DNA from: Microvirga aerilata
GTDB lineage: Bacteria > Pseudomonadota > Alphaproteobacteria > Rhizobiales > Beijerinckiaceae
Assembly (NCBI RefSeq): GCF_016743775.1
Contig: NZ_JAEQMY010000001.1
Location: 310,001 to 374,000, forward strand
Direction of reading: 5' to 3'
DNA: 64,000 bases
Positions 52,045 through 60,740 of the stretch are shown here, one piece after another (within the stretch, counting starts at the first letter, position 1; each line of letters starts with the position of its first letter). The notes beneath the pieces were generated by a model. That model made no database searches. It was not told the origin of the DNA and saw only the letters and a list, made by a program, of their open reading frames with translations. A program made the position numbers and the translations under genes.

Positions 52045-52511
52045 TAGCAAAGGACACGTTCGAGATGGCCAAGCCAGCTTTCAATGCTCTCGGCGACAAG
52101 GTGTTCCACGTCGGCGAGCGCCCTGCACAGGGCGCAATGGTAAAGACGGTCAACCAGCTCCTCTGCGGCGTGCACATCGCCGTGGTGGCGGAGGCTTTTG
52201 CCCTAGCGGCGAAGGTCGGTGTCGATCTCAGGATCCTTTTGGAGATTATGAGCGGTTCGTCAGCATCGAGCTGGATGCTCAAGGACCGAGGCCAACGCAT
52301 GCTGGAGGCAGAGCCGGAGGTGACGAGCGCCGTCGACATCTTCGTCAAGGATCTCGGCATTGTCCTGGATGCCGGCCGAGACGTGAAGGCAGCGCTGCCC
52401 TTGGCGGCGGCGGCCCAGCAGATGTTTCTTGCGACCTCGGGGCGCGGAGACGGCAAGGCGGACGACAGTCAGGTCATCCGGTCCTACCTCGCCCTGAACG
52501 GTATTACTTAG
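52045..52511 (+). pseudogene. ltnD: L-threonate dehydrogenase / 3-hydroxyisobutyrate-dehydrogenase-type enzyme, C-terminal half
   Basis: Homology starts abruptly at KDTFEMAKPAFNALGDKVFH and continues through VGERPAQGAMVKTVNQLLCG (catalytic Lys in VKTVNQLL) and GSSASSWMLKDRGQRML to a natural stop. The NAD-binding Rossmann half (about 140 residues with GLGxMG) is absent. It lies back to back with the LysR remnant at a deletion junction. Confidence 0.85.
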
Positions 52512-52860
52512 CCTCACAACACTATTCTTCCATTGAAGACGCCCATTCTCTTGGATCTTCATCACGACGCACTTTCAGCGAGGAGCGAGCTGGAGGTGTC
52601 TTATGGATCAAACTTTCACATTCCGGCCGCTCAACAAATGTCGTCCCTTAAGTCATGCAGCGGACCGAGCGCTTACGTCTTGATGGCGTCGATTTTGTTG
52701 AAGAAGTCCAAAATGGCTGCTGCGGACTTTCTTGAACCTAGCTGCATGAGGAGACTTTTCGCGTTTCTAAAGCTCGATTTTCCGTGTGTACAGCAGCCCC
52801 TACCTTGTAGAAGTGATCAGAAGGCGGTGTAGTCCACCATAGCATAGGGAGGGCGTCACA
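52512..52860. other. Gap before the aldo/keto reductase gene
   Basis: Only short open frames with no homology. AGGGAGGG just before 52861 is the ribosome-binding site of the reductase. Confidence 0.45.
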
Positions 52861-53877
52861 ATGGAGTACCGCAGTCTGGGCCGCTCCGGCCTCAAGGTCT
52901 CGCCAATTTGTCTGGGCACGATGATGTTCGGCGGTCAGACAGACGAGGCTCTTTCAGCACGGATTATCAACAAGGCCTATGGAAGCGGGATCAACTTCAT
53001 CGACACGGCAGACATGTACAACGAAGGCCGATCCGAAGAGGTTACCGGGCGTGCAATTGCCCCCAATCGTACTCACTGGGTTCTCGCCACCAAAGTAGCC
53101 AACCCTATGGGATCTGGACCAAACGACAGGGGCCTTTCGCGCAAGCACATCATGGAAGCTGCGGAGGCAAGCCTGCACCGGCTCGGAACGGACTGGATCG
53201 ATATCTACTATCTCCATAAGGAAGATCATACGACGCCCCTGACAGAAACTGTTCGAGCCATGGGCGACCTCGTGCGGCAGGGGAAGATCCGTTACTTCGG
53301 GGTGTCCAACCACCGCGCCTGGCGCGTAGCCGAGATATGTCGCCTGTGCGATGAACTCGGAATAGACCGGCCCATCGTAAGCCAGCCCTACTACAATGCG
53401 ATGAACCGAATGCCTGAGGTCGAACACTTGCCGGCCTGTCATCACTATGGTCTTGGCGTGGTGCCCTACTCACCTCTTGCGCGCGGTGTCCTTACCGGAA
53501 AATACAACCCCGATGCGCCACCGCCCGAGACCAGCCGGGCTGGCCGACAGGACACACGTATGATGCAGACTGAGTGGCGTCCGGAGTCTTTGCGAATCGC
53601 CCAGGAGATCAAGCGCCATGCCGAAGGTCGAGGGATAACAGCGGGGCAGTTTGCTGTAGCCTGGGTGCTGAACAACAGCTTTGTCACGGCTGTGATTGGC
53701 GGCCCGCGTACTGAGGAGCAGTGGGACGACTACGTAGGGGCTCTCGATTATCGTTTTTCATCTGAGGACGAAGCATTCGTCGATGGGCTTGTCGTTACAG
53801 GCCACCCCTCTACACCCGGATACAATGACCCCGCCTATCCCATAGAGGGACGCGCTCCCCGCCCAGGGAACGTATAG
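52861..53877 (+). CDS. Aldo/keto reductase
   Basis: A 338-residue NADPH-dependent TIM-barrel reductase of the AKR11/12-like group (Gsp69/YajO type). The catalytic tetrad is visible: Asp and Tyr in FIDTADMYNEGRSEE, Lys in WVLATKVANPMG and His in YYLHKEDHTTPL. The cofactor loop is near NNSFVTAVIGGPRTEEQWDD. Opening MEYRSLGRSGLKVSPICLGTM is typical. Strong ribosome-binding site. It stands intact between the decayed dehydrogenase and a decayed glycerate kinase, so it may be the last working gene of an old sugar-acid cluster. Confidence 0.93.
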   Translation: MEYRSLGRSGLKVSPICLGTMMFGGQTDEALSARIINKAYGSGINFIDTADMYNEGRSEEVTGRAIAPNRTHWVLATKVANPMGSGPNDRGLSRKHIMEAAEASLHRLGTDWIDIYYLHKEDHTTPLTETVRAMGDLVRQGKIRYFGVSNHRAWRVAEICRLCDELGIDRPIVSQPYYNAMNRMPEVEHLPACHHYGLGVVPYSPLARGVLTGKYNPDAPPPETSRAGRQDTRMMQTEWRPESLRIAQEIKRHAEGRGITAGQFAVAWVLNNSFVTAVIGGPRTEEQWDDYVGALDYRFSSEDEAFVDGLVVTGHPSTPGYNDPAYPIEGRAPRPGNV

Positions 53878-53891
53878 ACCTCTGGCACGGT

Positions 53892-54655
53892 TCAATCGGC
53901 TTGCCTCGCTGCCTTCTCGGTGATGAGTATCGCGCGGAAGTCACCGGCGTTGGTGAGGGTCAGCCCGGTCACGATGCCGTCGCCAAATGTTCCGAAGAAG
54001 CCGTGCCCATCATTCTCGGCAAGGGTCCTCTTGACGCTGATGCCCTGCGCCCAGGCACGTGCGATGCTGTCCGGCGCGAGATCGGCTCCGGTAATCTCCT
54101 CGGAGCCGTCAACGCCATCGGTATCCCCCGCGAGGGCATGGATCCCGGAATAACCGTCGAATGTCGCGGCCAGCGACAGCAAGAACTCAACGTTGCTCCC
54201 CACCGCGTCCTGGTCCCCTGACCGTGACCATCGTCTCGCCGCCGGACGAGAGAACGCCCGGTGGGGTAAAAGACTGGCCCCTCCGCACCGCTTGCAGCGC
54301 AAGCCGGCCAAGACCTTTCCGACGTCCCGGACCTCACCCTTAATTGCATCGCATAGGGTATGTGAGGCAAGACCATGCTGGGCCGCCATCTTGACCGCAG
54401 CCTCTAAGGCAATCTGAGGCGTGGCTATCGTTCGGACGTCGGCTTGCGCGAGGTGCTCGCCCCCGGGCTTGATCGTCTCGCCACAGCCGCTGGTGGGGAT
54501 ATCCAGAACCCCTGGTTCGGGCTTGATCCTGTAGCGATTAGGATCTCGAGCGCATCCGCATATGTGGTTGGAGCCAGCACTATCGGACCGGAGGTCATGT
54601 TGATTGGGTCGTTGCTGGGAACGTCGGAGATCAGGAGTGTCACGACCTTGGCAGG
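53892..54655 (-). pseudogene. Glycerate kinase (MOFRL family) with frameshifts
   Basis: Pieces of one protein appear in different frames: TLLISDVPSNDPINMTSGPI and PTTYADALEIL, then RYRIKPEPGVLDIP and RTIATPQIALEAAVKMAAQH, a scrambled SGGETMVTVRG stretch, then SNVEFLLSLAATFDGYSGIH and ALAGDTDGVDGSEE to TNAGDFRAILI. At least two frameshifts (near 54540 and in 54230-54310) break it, and the N-terminal 200 residues are missing. Convergent with the aldo/keto reductase. Confidence 0.82.
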
Positions 54656-54765
54656 ATGGCATGGTGGTGCGCCCTTCCTGCAACCTCTTCAATAAGGAGA
54701 CCGTCAAGCAAGCTGGCGCTGTTTACCACCGTTCGATGCAACGAGTTTGAAGGAAAGGCACTTCC

Positions 54766-55168
54766 ATGAGCATCATGCACATGACGCGGTGCAGCCTCGT
54801 CACAGGCGTCGCTGCATGGGCCCTGTTCGCGCATTCCTGCCCCTTACAAGCGCAGGATCTTTTGAAGATCGTCCTCAGCAAGAATCCGACTTGAGGCTGC
54901 TGCATGATCTTGCCTCATGCCATACCGCCGAGATCTGGGCTACGTGATCGAGGGCCACGTGCCAGCTGATGCAATCAAGCGCCTCCTCGCCGAGAGGCCA
55001 GCGGCCAAGGGTCTCGCCGTTGCTGGCATGCCGATGGGCTCGCCTAGTATGGAGATGGAGGGCATGGCGCCGGATCCTTACGAGGTGGTCCTGTTCGTTG
55101 TGAGCGGCCGCAAGACCTTCGTCCTTACGAGGGTGCTCGTCTGCTATGACCTGCTTCTTTCCGGATGA
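54766..55168 (+). pseudogene. DUF411 metal-binding protein remnant
   Basis: A signal-peptide start MSIMHMTRCSLVTGVAAW, with AAGGAAAGG upstream, runs to a stop at 54892-54894. The CxxC core is lost. Homology resumes in other frames: LHDLASCHTAEI, then GYVIEGHVPADAIKRLLAER, GLAVAGMPMGSPSMEMEG and APDPYEVVLF, the well-conserved end of DUF411 proteins that accompany copper-resistance genes. At least two frameshifts and a deletion. Confidence 0.8.
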
Positions 55169-55335
55169 CGGCACGCAAGCTCACATAATTCTTCCGGCTG
55201 CCGGGGTTGAGCGGAATGTCAGCATCGGGTCAGAACATAATGTTAAGCGGACTGAATGAATGTCCGCTCATGCTGCCAAAGCCAAAATCCGGATAGGGTC
55301 CGCCTCGTGCCTGCAGCGGACCTTTGTCAGGCAGA

Positions 55336-56148
55336 CTACGTCGCTTCCATCCCGAGGCTTCGGGTCGGATAACGGAGGGTTGGATCGAAGGGGTTGAGCT
55401 GCCGGGCTATCCCTTCCGCTTCGTTTCGTATCAGATCGACCACCAGCGGCAGCCTATCCCCCTCCAGGCGCTCCAACAAAGTGCCTATGCTCAGGGCAGC
55501 AACAGCCCGCCCCTCCGAATCAAGGATCGGCACTCCTACGCCGGCCATGCCGGGGATCAGGCCTGTGTTGAGGCTGCAGAAGCCCGTCTTGCGGACGTTC
55601 CGGATCTGCATCCGCAACCCGATCTCGTCAAAGCCGCCCCGGTCGAGCAGGCGGGGAACGTTGAAGCGGATCACGGCCTCGCGCTCCTCCTCCGGCAGGA
55701 ACGACAGGATGGCGAGGCTGCCTTGACCGATGCCGAGAGGCACCTTGCCACCGATATCGCCGGTGAATGTCCTGATCGGGAACGGGCCCTCCACGCGATC
55801 CAGGCAGACAGCGTCGAACCCATTCCGCACCAGAAGGAAGATGCTGTCGCTCAATGTGGAGGACAGGCGCAGAAGCGCCGGCTTGGCCGTGCTGCGCAAT
55901 CCACCCGACTGCGCGGCCCGCGCGGCCAGGACGAAGAAGTCGAGGGCCAGCCGGTATTTGCGGCTCGCGTCCACCTGCTCGACGAAGCCCTCTGTCATAA
56001 GAACCTTCAGGGCCCGATGAGCGCTGGGTTGTGTGATCCCGCCGGCTGATGCGATGTCGGTCAGGCGCATCCCATGGGAGTCCCCAGCCCCGAGAACCTT
56101 CAGAAGCGCCAAGGCTCGCCGCGTTCCAGATACGGTGTCTTCCGCCAT
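55336..56148 (-). CDS. IclR-family transcriptional regulator
   Basis: A 270-residue regulator. Residues about 8-65 form the winged helix (RRALALLKVLGAGDSHGMRL, then ITQPSAHRALKVLMTEGFV). Residues about 80-255 form the IclR effector domain with DSIFLLVRNGFDAVCLDRV, PLGIGQGSLAILSFLPEEE and VGVPILDSEGRAVAALSI. It is divergent from the transporter-oxidase operon with 179 bases between starts and should control it in response to the imported compound or its product. Confidence 0.94.
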   Translation of the reverse strand: MAEDTVSGTRRALALLKVLGAGDSHGMRLTDIASAGGITQPSAHRALKVLMTEGFVEQVDASRKYRLALDFFVLAARAAQSGGLRSTAKPALLRLSSTLSDSIFLLVRNGFDAVCLDRVEGPFPIRTFTGDIGGKVPLGIGQGSLAILSFLPEEEREAVIRFNVPRLLDRGGFDEIGLRMQIRNVRKTGFCSLNTGLIPGMAGVGVPILDSEGRAVAALSIGTLLERLEGDRLPLVVDLIRNEAEGIARQLNPFDPTLRYPTRSLGMEAT

Positions 56149-56171
56149 ATAGAATAAGTTCCATGCAATTT

Positions 56172-56198
56172 ATGTTTCTATTTCAGATAGTGGAACAT
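56172..56198. promoter_or_regulatory. Candidate IclR operator in the divergent promoter
   Basis: An imperfect 27-base inverted repeat with arms ATGTTTC and GGAACAT (9 of 13 pairs matched). A copy of the arm, GTTCCA, occurs at 56158-56163, facing TGGAAC at 56191-56196. The tract is AT-rich and lies 25 bases upstream of the IclR start. Confidence 0.4.
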
Positions 56199-56327
56199 AT
56201 GTCAAAAAACTTTCACATACCGAAACATTGACATTGACTTGTGCTGTGGCCTCGCTCGTGATGCCGATCCGGGCATCGTGCGCATTCGGGCTTATTGCCG
56301 GATGCTTTGCAAGGATCGGAGACTAGA

Positions 56328-57392
56328 ATGGCATTCCTGACACTCGAAGGAGTTTCCAAGGAATTCGGCACGTTCACGGCCGTTCGCGATGTCAGCCTGA
56401 CGATTGACAAAGGCGAATTCGTTTCGCTTCTCGGCCCGTCGGGCTGTGGGAAGACAACGACCTTGCAGATGATCGCCGGTCTCGTCGAACCCACCGAGGG
56501 CCGGATCTCCCTCGACGGGCGCGACATCACGCGCGAGAAGCCCAACCGCCGCGGTCTCGGCGTCGTCTTTCAGAGCTATGCCCTCTTCCCTCACATGACA
56601 GTGGCGCAGAACGTCGCCTTCGGGCTCGAGATGCGACGCGTTCCACAGGCCGAGCGGGACGAGCGCGTGCGTGATGCGCTCATGTTGGTGCAGCTTTCCG
56701 CCTTCGCCGGCCGTTATCCTCGCCAGCTCTCCGGTGGTCAAAGGCAGCGTGTGGCTATCGCTCGCGCCCTCGTCATTGCGCCGCCGGTCCTCCTGCTGGA
56801 CGAGCCTCTCTCCAATCTGGACGCCAAGCTGCGCGAGGAGATGCAGTTCGAGTTGCGGCGGATCCAACGCAAGGTCGGCACGACCACCATCATGGTCACC
56901 CACGACCAAGCCGAAGCGCTCTCCATCAGCGATCGCGTGGTCGTGATGGAAGGCGGGCGAATGACTCAGGTGGATGCGCCGTACCGGCTCTACGAGCAGC
57001 CCTCGAACGCCTTCATCTCGTCCTTCGTCGGCAAGACCAATCTTCTGGCCGGCACCTGGCGCCGCAACGGCACGTCCAGCGCCGCTGACATCGGCGGCGT
57101 CCTGCTGGAGGCCTCAGCGCCGGAGATTGCCGCAGGGACGCCGGTCACGCTGTCGATCCGCCCCGAGAAAATTCTTGTGCGCGATGCTGGCGCCGGCCGC
57201 CTGGAGGGACGCGTCGCGAGCCGTTTCTTCCTGGGCAGCCAGTGGCTCTTCACCGTCGAGACCCCGATCGGGACCATGACGGTCTCCACGCCCAACTTGG
57301 GCGTCGAGCCGGCCACGGAAGGCTCCCAAGTCGGGCTCGACTGGTCGCCGGACAACATGCGCATCATCGCGGGCACCGCCGCAGCGGCTTGA
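56328..57392 (+). CDS. Polyamine/opine-type ABC transporter ATP-binding protein (PotA family)
   Basis: A 354-residue ATPase. Walker A is GPSGCGKTTT, Q-loop VVFQSYALFPHMT, signature LSGGQRQRVAIARAL, Walker B VLLLDEPLSNLDAKLR, H-loop VTHDQAEAL; after residue 235 comes a TOBE domain with TLSIRPEKIL. The ATG at 56328 begins the domain with GGAG upstream. It drives the permease pair encoded next, and begins a tightly packed seven-gene operon. Confidence 0.93.
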   Translation: MAFLTLEGVSKEFGTFTAVRDVSLTIDKGEFVSLLGPSGCGKTTTLQMIAGLVEPTEGRISLDGRDITREKPNRRGLGVVFQSYALFPHMTVAQNVAFGLEMRRVPQAERDERVRDALMLVQLSAFAGRYPRQLSGGQRQRVAIARALVIAPPVLLLDEPLSNLDAKLREEMQFELRRIQRKVGTTTIMVTHDQAEALSISDRVVVMEGGRMTQVDAPYRLYEQPSNAFISSFVGKTNLLAGTWRRNGTSSAADIGGVLLEASAPEIAAGTPVTLSIRPEKILVRDAGAGRLEGRVASRFFLGSQWLFTVETPIGTMTVSTPNLGVEPATEGSQVGLDWSPDNMRIIAGTAAAA

Positions 57393-57403
57393 GGGAGGGA
57401 ACC

Positions 57404-58267
57404 ATGATGACCTCGCGCTCCCCTATCCCTTCAGCCCCATGGCTGCTTGCCGGACCCGGAGCCCTGTTCTTTTTTGGGCTCGTGCTCCTGCCCCTGGCGC
57501 TCACCGTCATCCTGTCGTTCCAGGCTTACGATCATTCCACCGGCATCCAGAGCACCTTCACGCTGTCTCATTACGTCACCGTCGTCACCGATGGATACTA
57601 CCTCGAGATCTTCTGGAGGACGTTGCGGATCGCGGCGCTGACCACGCTCATATGTGCCGCGATCGGAGTTCCAGAAGCCTACATACTGTCGCGCATGCGC
57701 GATCCTTGGCGCTCGGTTTTCCTTCTCGTCATCATCGGCCCCCTGCTCGTCTCCGTCGTCGTTCGCACCTTTGGCTGGAGCATGCTGCTCGGCTCGCAAG
57801 GCCTCGTGAACCAGGCACTCCAGCTTGTCGGGTTCGCACCGGCCAGGATCCTCTACACAGAGACCGCCATCGTCATTGCTCTCGTTCACGTCATGCTGCC
57901 GTTCATGGTCATCCCGGTGTGGACGGCCCTGCAGAAGCTCGATCCCATGGTCGAGGCGGCAGCCTGGACCCTCGGTGCCTCCCACTTCACGGCTCTTCGC
58001 CGGGTGGTCATGCCGCAGGTGACGCTCGGCATGCTCTCCGGCAGCCTCATCGTCTTCGGGCTCTCGGCCAGTGCCTTCGCCGTTCCCGCTCTCCTCGGCG
58101 GCCGTCGCCTGAAGATGGCGGCGACCTTGGTCTACGACGAGTACCTCCAGGAGCTGAACTGGCCCCTCGGAGCCACCATCGCGATCATTGTTCTTGTCGC
58201 AAACCTCTGCATCATGCTGGCCTACAACCGCATGGTCGAGACCCGCGCACGCCGGACTCTTGGATGA
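57404..58267 (+). CDS. ABC transporter permease (PotB type)
   Basis: A 287-residue inner-membrane permease with six predicted helices (first at residues 12-35, WLLAGPGALFFFGLVLLPLA). The EAA loop that contacts the ATPase is EAAAWTLGASHFTALRRVVMP. GAGGGAGGGA precedes the ATG, 11 bases after the ATPase gene. Confidence 0.93.
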   Translation: MMTSRSPIPSAPWLLAGPGALFFFGLVLLPLALTVILSFQAYDHSTGIQSTFTLSHYVTVVTDGYYLEIFWRTLRIAALTTLICAAIGVPEAYILSRMRDPWRSVFLLVIIGPLLVSVVVRTFGWSMLLGSQGLVNQALQLVGFAPARILYTETAIVIALVHVMLPFMVIPVWTALQKLDPMVEAAAWTLGASHFTALRRVVMPQVTLGMLSGSLIVFGLSASAFAVPALLGGRRLKMAATLVYDEYLQELNWPLGATIAIIVLVANLCIMLAYNRMVETRARRTLG

Positions 58268-58271
58268 CACC

Positions 58272-59066
58272 ATGCAGAAGAATGGCACCATCGCACTCAC
58301 CTTTCACGTTCTTGTCCTAGCGTTCGTCCTGGCACCGCTAGTCATCATATGTCTCGTCGCGTTCACACCCGAGAACACGCTGAGCCTACCAACGACCGGG
58401 CTGTCGCTGCGTTGGTTCAAGGCGGTGTTCGCGCATCCCGATTTCATGGCGTCCTTCTGGAACAGCATCTGGCTGGCAGCGCTCTCTGCGACATTGGCGG
58501 TCGCGTTCGCCGTGCCTGCCGGGCTTGCCATCAGCCGCTACTCGTTCCCAGGCCGGGACTTCCTGAATGCCCTGTTTCTGTCGCCGCTGATCATTCCTCA
58601 TCTGGTTCTCGGGGTGGCCTTTCTGCGGCTGTTCGCGCTCCTTGGCGCCACGGGCAGCTTTGCCTGGCTCGTCGCAACGCACATAATCATCGTAACGCCC
58701 TATGTGCTCCGTCTCGTGCTCGCCGCCTTGTCCGGGCTCGACCGCAGCGCCGAGCAGGCCGCGCGGACGCTCGGTGCCGGGGAGTGGACCGCGTTTCGCC
58801 GCGTCACAGCTCCCATGATCCTCCCCGGCATCACGGGCGGCTGGCTGCTGGCCTTCATCAACAGCTTCGACGAGCTGACGATGTCGATCTTCGTCACCTC
58901 GCCAGCAACCGTCACGCTGCCGGTCCGCATGTACATGTATGCGACGGAGTCCATCGACCCGATGATGGCGGCAGTTTCAGCCCTGATGATCGCCATCACG
59001 GCCGCCGCTATGCTTGTCCTGGATCGCGCGTTCGGGCTCGACCGCATTCTCGTCGGGCAGCGCTGA
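58272..59066 (+). CDS. ABC transporter permease (PotC type)
   Basis: A 264-residue permease, the second half of the channel. Six helices starting ALTFHVLVLAFVLAPLVIIC; the EAA loop is EQAARTLGAGEWTAFRRVTA; residues INSFDELTMSIFV match the PotC membrane segment. Starts four bases after potB's stop. Confidence 0.93.
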   Translation: MQKNGTIALTFHVLVLAFVLAPLVIICLVAFTPENTLSLPTTGLSLRWFKAVFAHPDFMASFWNSIWLAALSATLAVAFAVPAGLAISRYSFPGRDFLNALFLSPLIIPHLVLGVAFLRLFALLGATGSFAWLVATHIIIVTPYVLRLVLAALSGLDRSAEQAARTLGAGEWTAFRRVTAPMILPGITGGWLLAFINSFDELTMSIFVTSPATVTLPVRMYMYATESIDPMMAAVSALMIAITAAAMLVLDRAFGLDRILVGQR

Positions 59067-59070
59067 GGAC

Positions 59071-59367
59071 ATGGATATGGCTCTTCTCAGGCGCCTTGCT
59101 CGGCAAGAGCTTCCCCTCGTTTCTTTCACGCTGAACGGTGAGGCCTGCTTGGGCCGTGCGGGTGATACGGTTTTGACCGCTATTCTCACCCAGTCCGATC
59201 GGCTGCGCCTCAGCGACTTCTCCGGTGGCCCCAGGGCCGGCTTCTGCCAAATGGGCGCATGCCAGGACTGCTGGGTCCTCACAACCGACGGCGAGCGCAT
59301 CCGCGCCTGCACCACGGCTCTTGAACCGGGGATGAATCTTCGAACCGTGACGGAGCCGAGATCGTGA
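59071..59367 (+). CDS. Small [2Fe-2S] subunit of an opine/amino-acid oxidase
   Basis: A 98-residue ferredoxin-like protein. The plant-type ligand set is CQMGACQDC plus a later Cys in RIRACTT, on the fold opening VSFTLNGEACLGRAGDTVLT. In three-subunit D-amino-acid/opine oxidases and in HCN synthase the same small subunit moves electrons between two flavin subunits, which are encoded next. Its end overlaps the following GTG by four bases. Confidence 0.9.
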   Translation: MDMALLRRLARQELPLVSFTLNGEACLGRAGDTVLTAILTQSDRLRLSDFSGGPRAGFCQMGACQDCWVLTTDGERIRACTTALEPGMNLRTVTEPRS

Positions 59368-60740
59368 GCGACGCCATGCGACCGCTGATCGTCGGCGCCG
59401 GCCCCGCCGGCATCCTTGCGGCCCAGACCCTCGTGAACTCGGGCATCAGACCTGTCGTCATTGACGAAGCGCCATCGGGCGGTGGGCAGATCTATCGCCA
59501 GAGGCTCGTGCCTGACGAACGCTCTGCGAAGGATCTCTACGGGTCGGAGGCCAACAAGGCTACGGCCCTGCACAGGACCTTCGCAGGGATCCGAGACAGG
59601 ATCGACTACCATCCCGAAACCCTGGTGTGGAACCTCCGCGACAAGGTTGCGGATGCGGTAACGGGTCATCGCACGCGCCGCATCCCATTCAGCCATCTGA
59701 TCCTGGCTACCGGCGCAACCGACCGCGTCCTTCCCTTTCCTGGCTGGACCCTTCCGGGCGTCTTTACCCTCGGCGGCTCCCAGATCGCCTTGAAATCGCA
59801 GGGCTGCGCCATCGGCGAGGAGGTTGTGTTTCTCGGCTCCGGACCGCTTCTTTATCTGGTTGCTTGGCAATACGTGAAAGCCGGCGCCAAGGTTGCGGCC
59901 GTTCTTGACACATCACCGTTGTCGGCCAAGCTTCATCTCCTCCGCGGATTGTTTGCTCAGCCATCCGTCGTGCTGCGCGGCTTCCGCTATGTCACTGAAC
60001 TCATGGCGCGCGGCGTTGCCGTTCGGTTTGGGGTTCAGCCGATTCTCATCGACGGCACAGCGAGGGTCGAGGGAGTTGTCTGGCGCGAGCGCGGTGAGGA
60101 GCATCGCCTCACCTGCGACGCAGTGGGGTATGGCTTCTCCCTACGGTCCGAAACGCAGCTCGCCGATCTTGCGGGATGCCGGTTTGTCTTCGATACGCGG
60201 GACCGAGCATGGCGGCCTGAGCGCGACGGCGCGGGACGCACCAGCATGCCCGGCGTCTATATCGCAGGTGACGGTGCCGGCATTGCCGGCGCGGATGCTG
60301 CCGAACTTGCAGGAGAACGGGCAGGCCTCGCGCTCATCGAAGATGCAGGCCTGTTGGTCGATCGTGCGCGGATCGGGGTGCTGGAGCGCAAGCTCGCCCG
60401 TATCCAAAAGTTTCGTGACGTTCTCGAATCCGCCTTCCCGTTTCCGGAGACCTGGGCCAACAGCATTGCCGACGACGTGACCCTGTGCCGATGCGAGGAG
60501 ATTGCCATCGGCGACGTGCGCGCTGCCGTGCGCGATCAGGGTGTTTTCGAACTCAACCGTCTCAAGGCCTTGACCCGTGTGGGGATGGGCCGGTGCCAAG
60601 GGCGGATGTGTGGAAGCGCGGCGATGGAAGTGCTAGCCGCCGCCTGCGGTCAATCGCCGGACGCGGCAGGACGGCTGCGCGCGCAGCCGCCCATCAAGCC
60701 CATTCCGATGGGGGTTATGGCCCAGGAGGAGACCGCATGA
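59364..60740 (+). CDS. FAD/NAD(P)-binding subunit of an opine/amino-acid oxidase
   Basis: A 458-residue flavoprotein starting at GTG. Residues 8-40 form the FAD Rossmann fold (PLIVGAGPAGILAAQTLV), ATGATDRVLPFPGWTLPGV and VVFLGSGPLLYLVAWQYV the second nucleotide site. The C-terminal 80 residues form a BFD-like [2Fe-2S] domain with CRCEE and GRCQGRMCG. This matches OoxA/NoxA and HcnB subunits. Overlaps at both ends show strict co-translation. Confidence 0.9.
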   Translation: MSDAMRPLIVGAGPAGILAAQTLVNSGIRPVVIDEAPSGGGQIYRQRLVPDERSAKDLYGSEANKATALHRTFAGIRDRIDYHPETLVWNLRDKVADAVTGHRTRRIPFSHLILATGATDRVLPFPGWTLPGVFTLGGSQIALKSQGCAIGEEVVFLGSGPLLYLVAWQYVKAGAKVAAVLDTSPLSAKLHLLRGLFAQPSVVLRGFRYVTELMARGVAVRFGVQPILIDGTARVEGVVWRERGEEHRLTCDAVGYGFSLRSETQLADLAGCRFVFDTRDRAWRPERDGAGRTSMPGVYIAGDGAGIAGADAAELAGERAGLALIEDAGLLVDRARIGVLERKLARIQKFRDVLESAFPFPETWANSIADDVTLCRCEEIAIGDVRAAVRDQGVFELNRLKALTRVGMGRCQGRMCGSAAMEVLAAACGQSPDAAGRLRAQPPIKPIPMGVMAQEETA

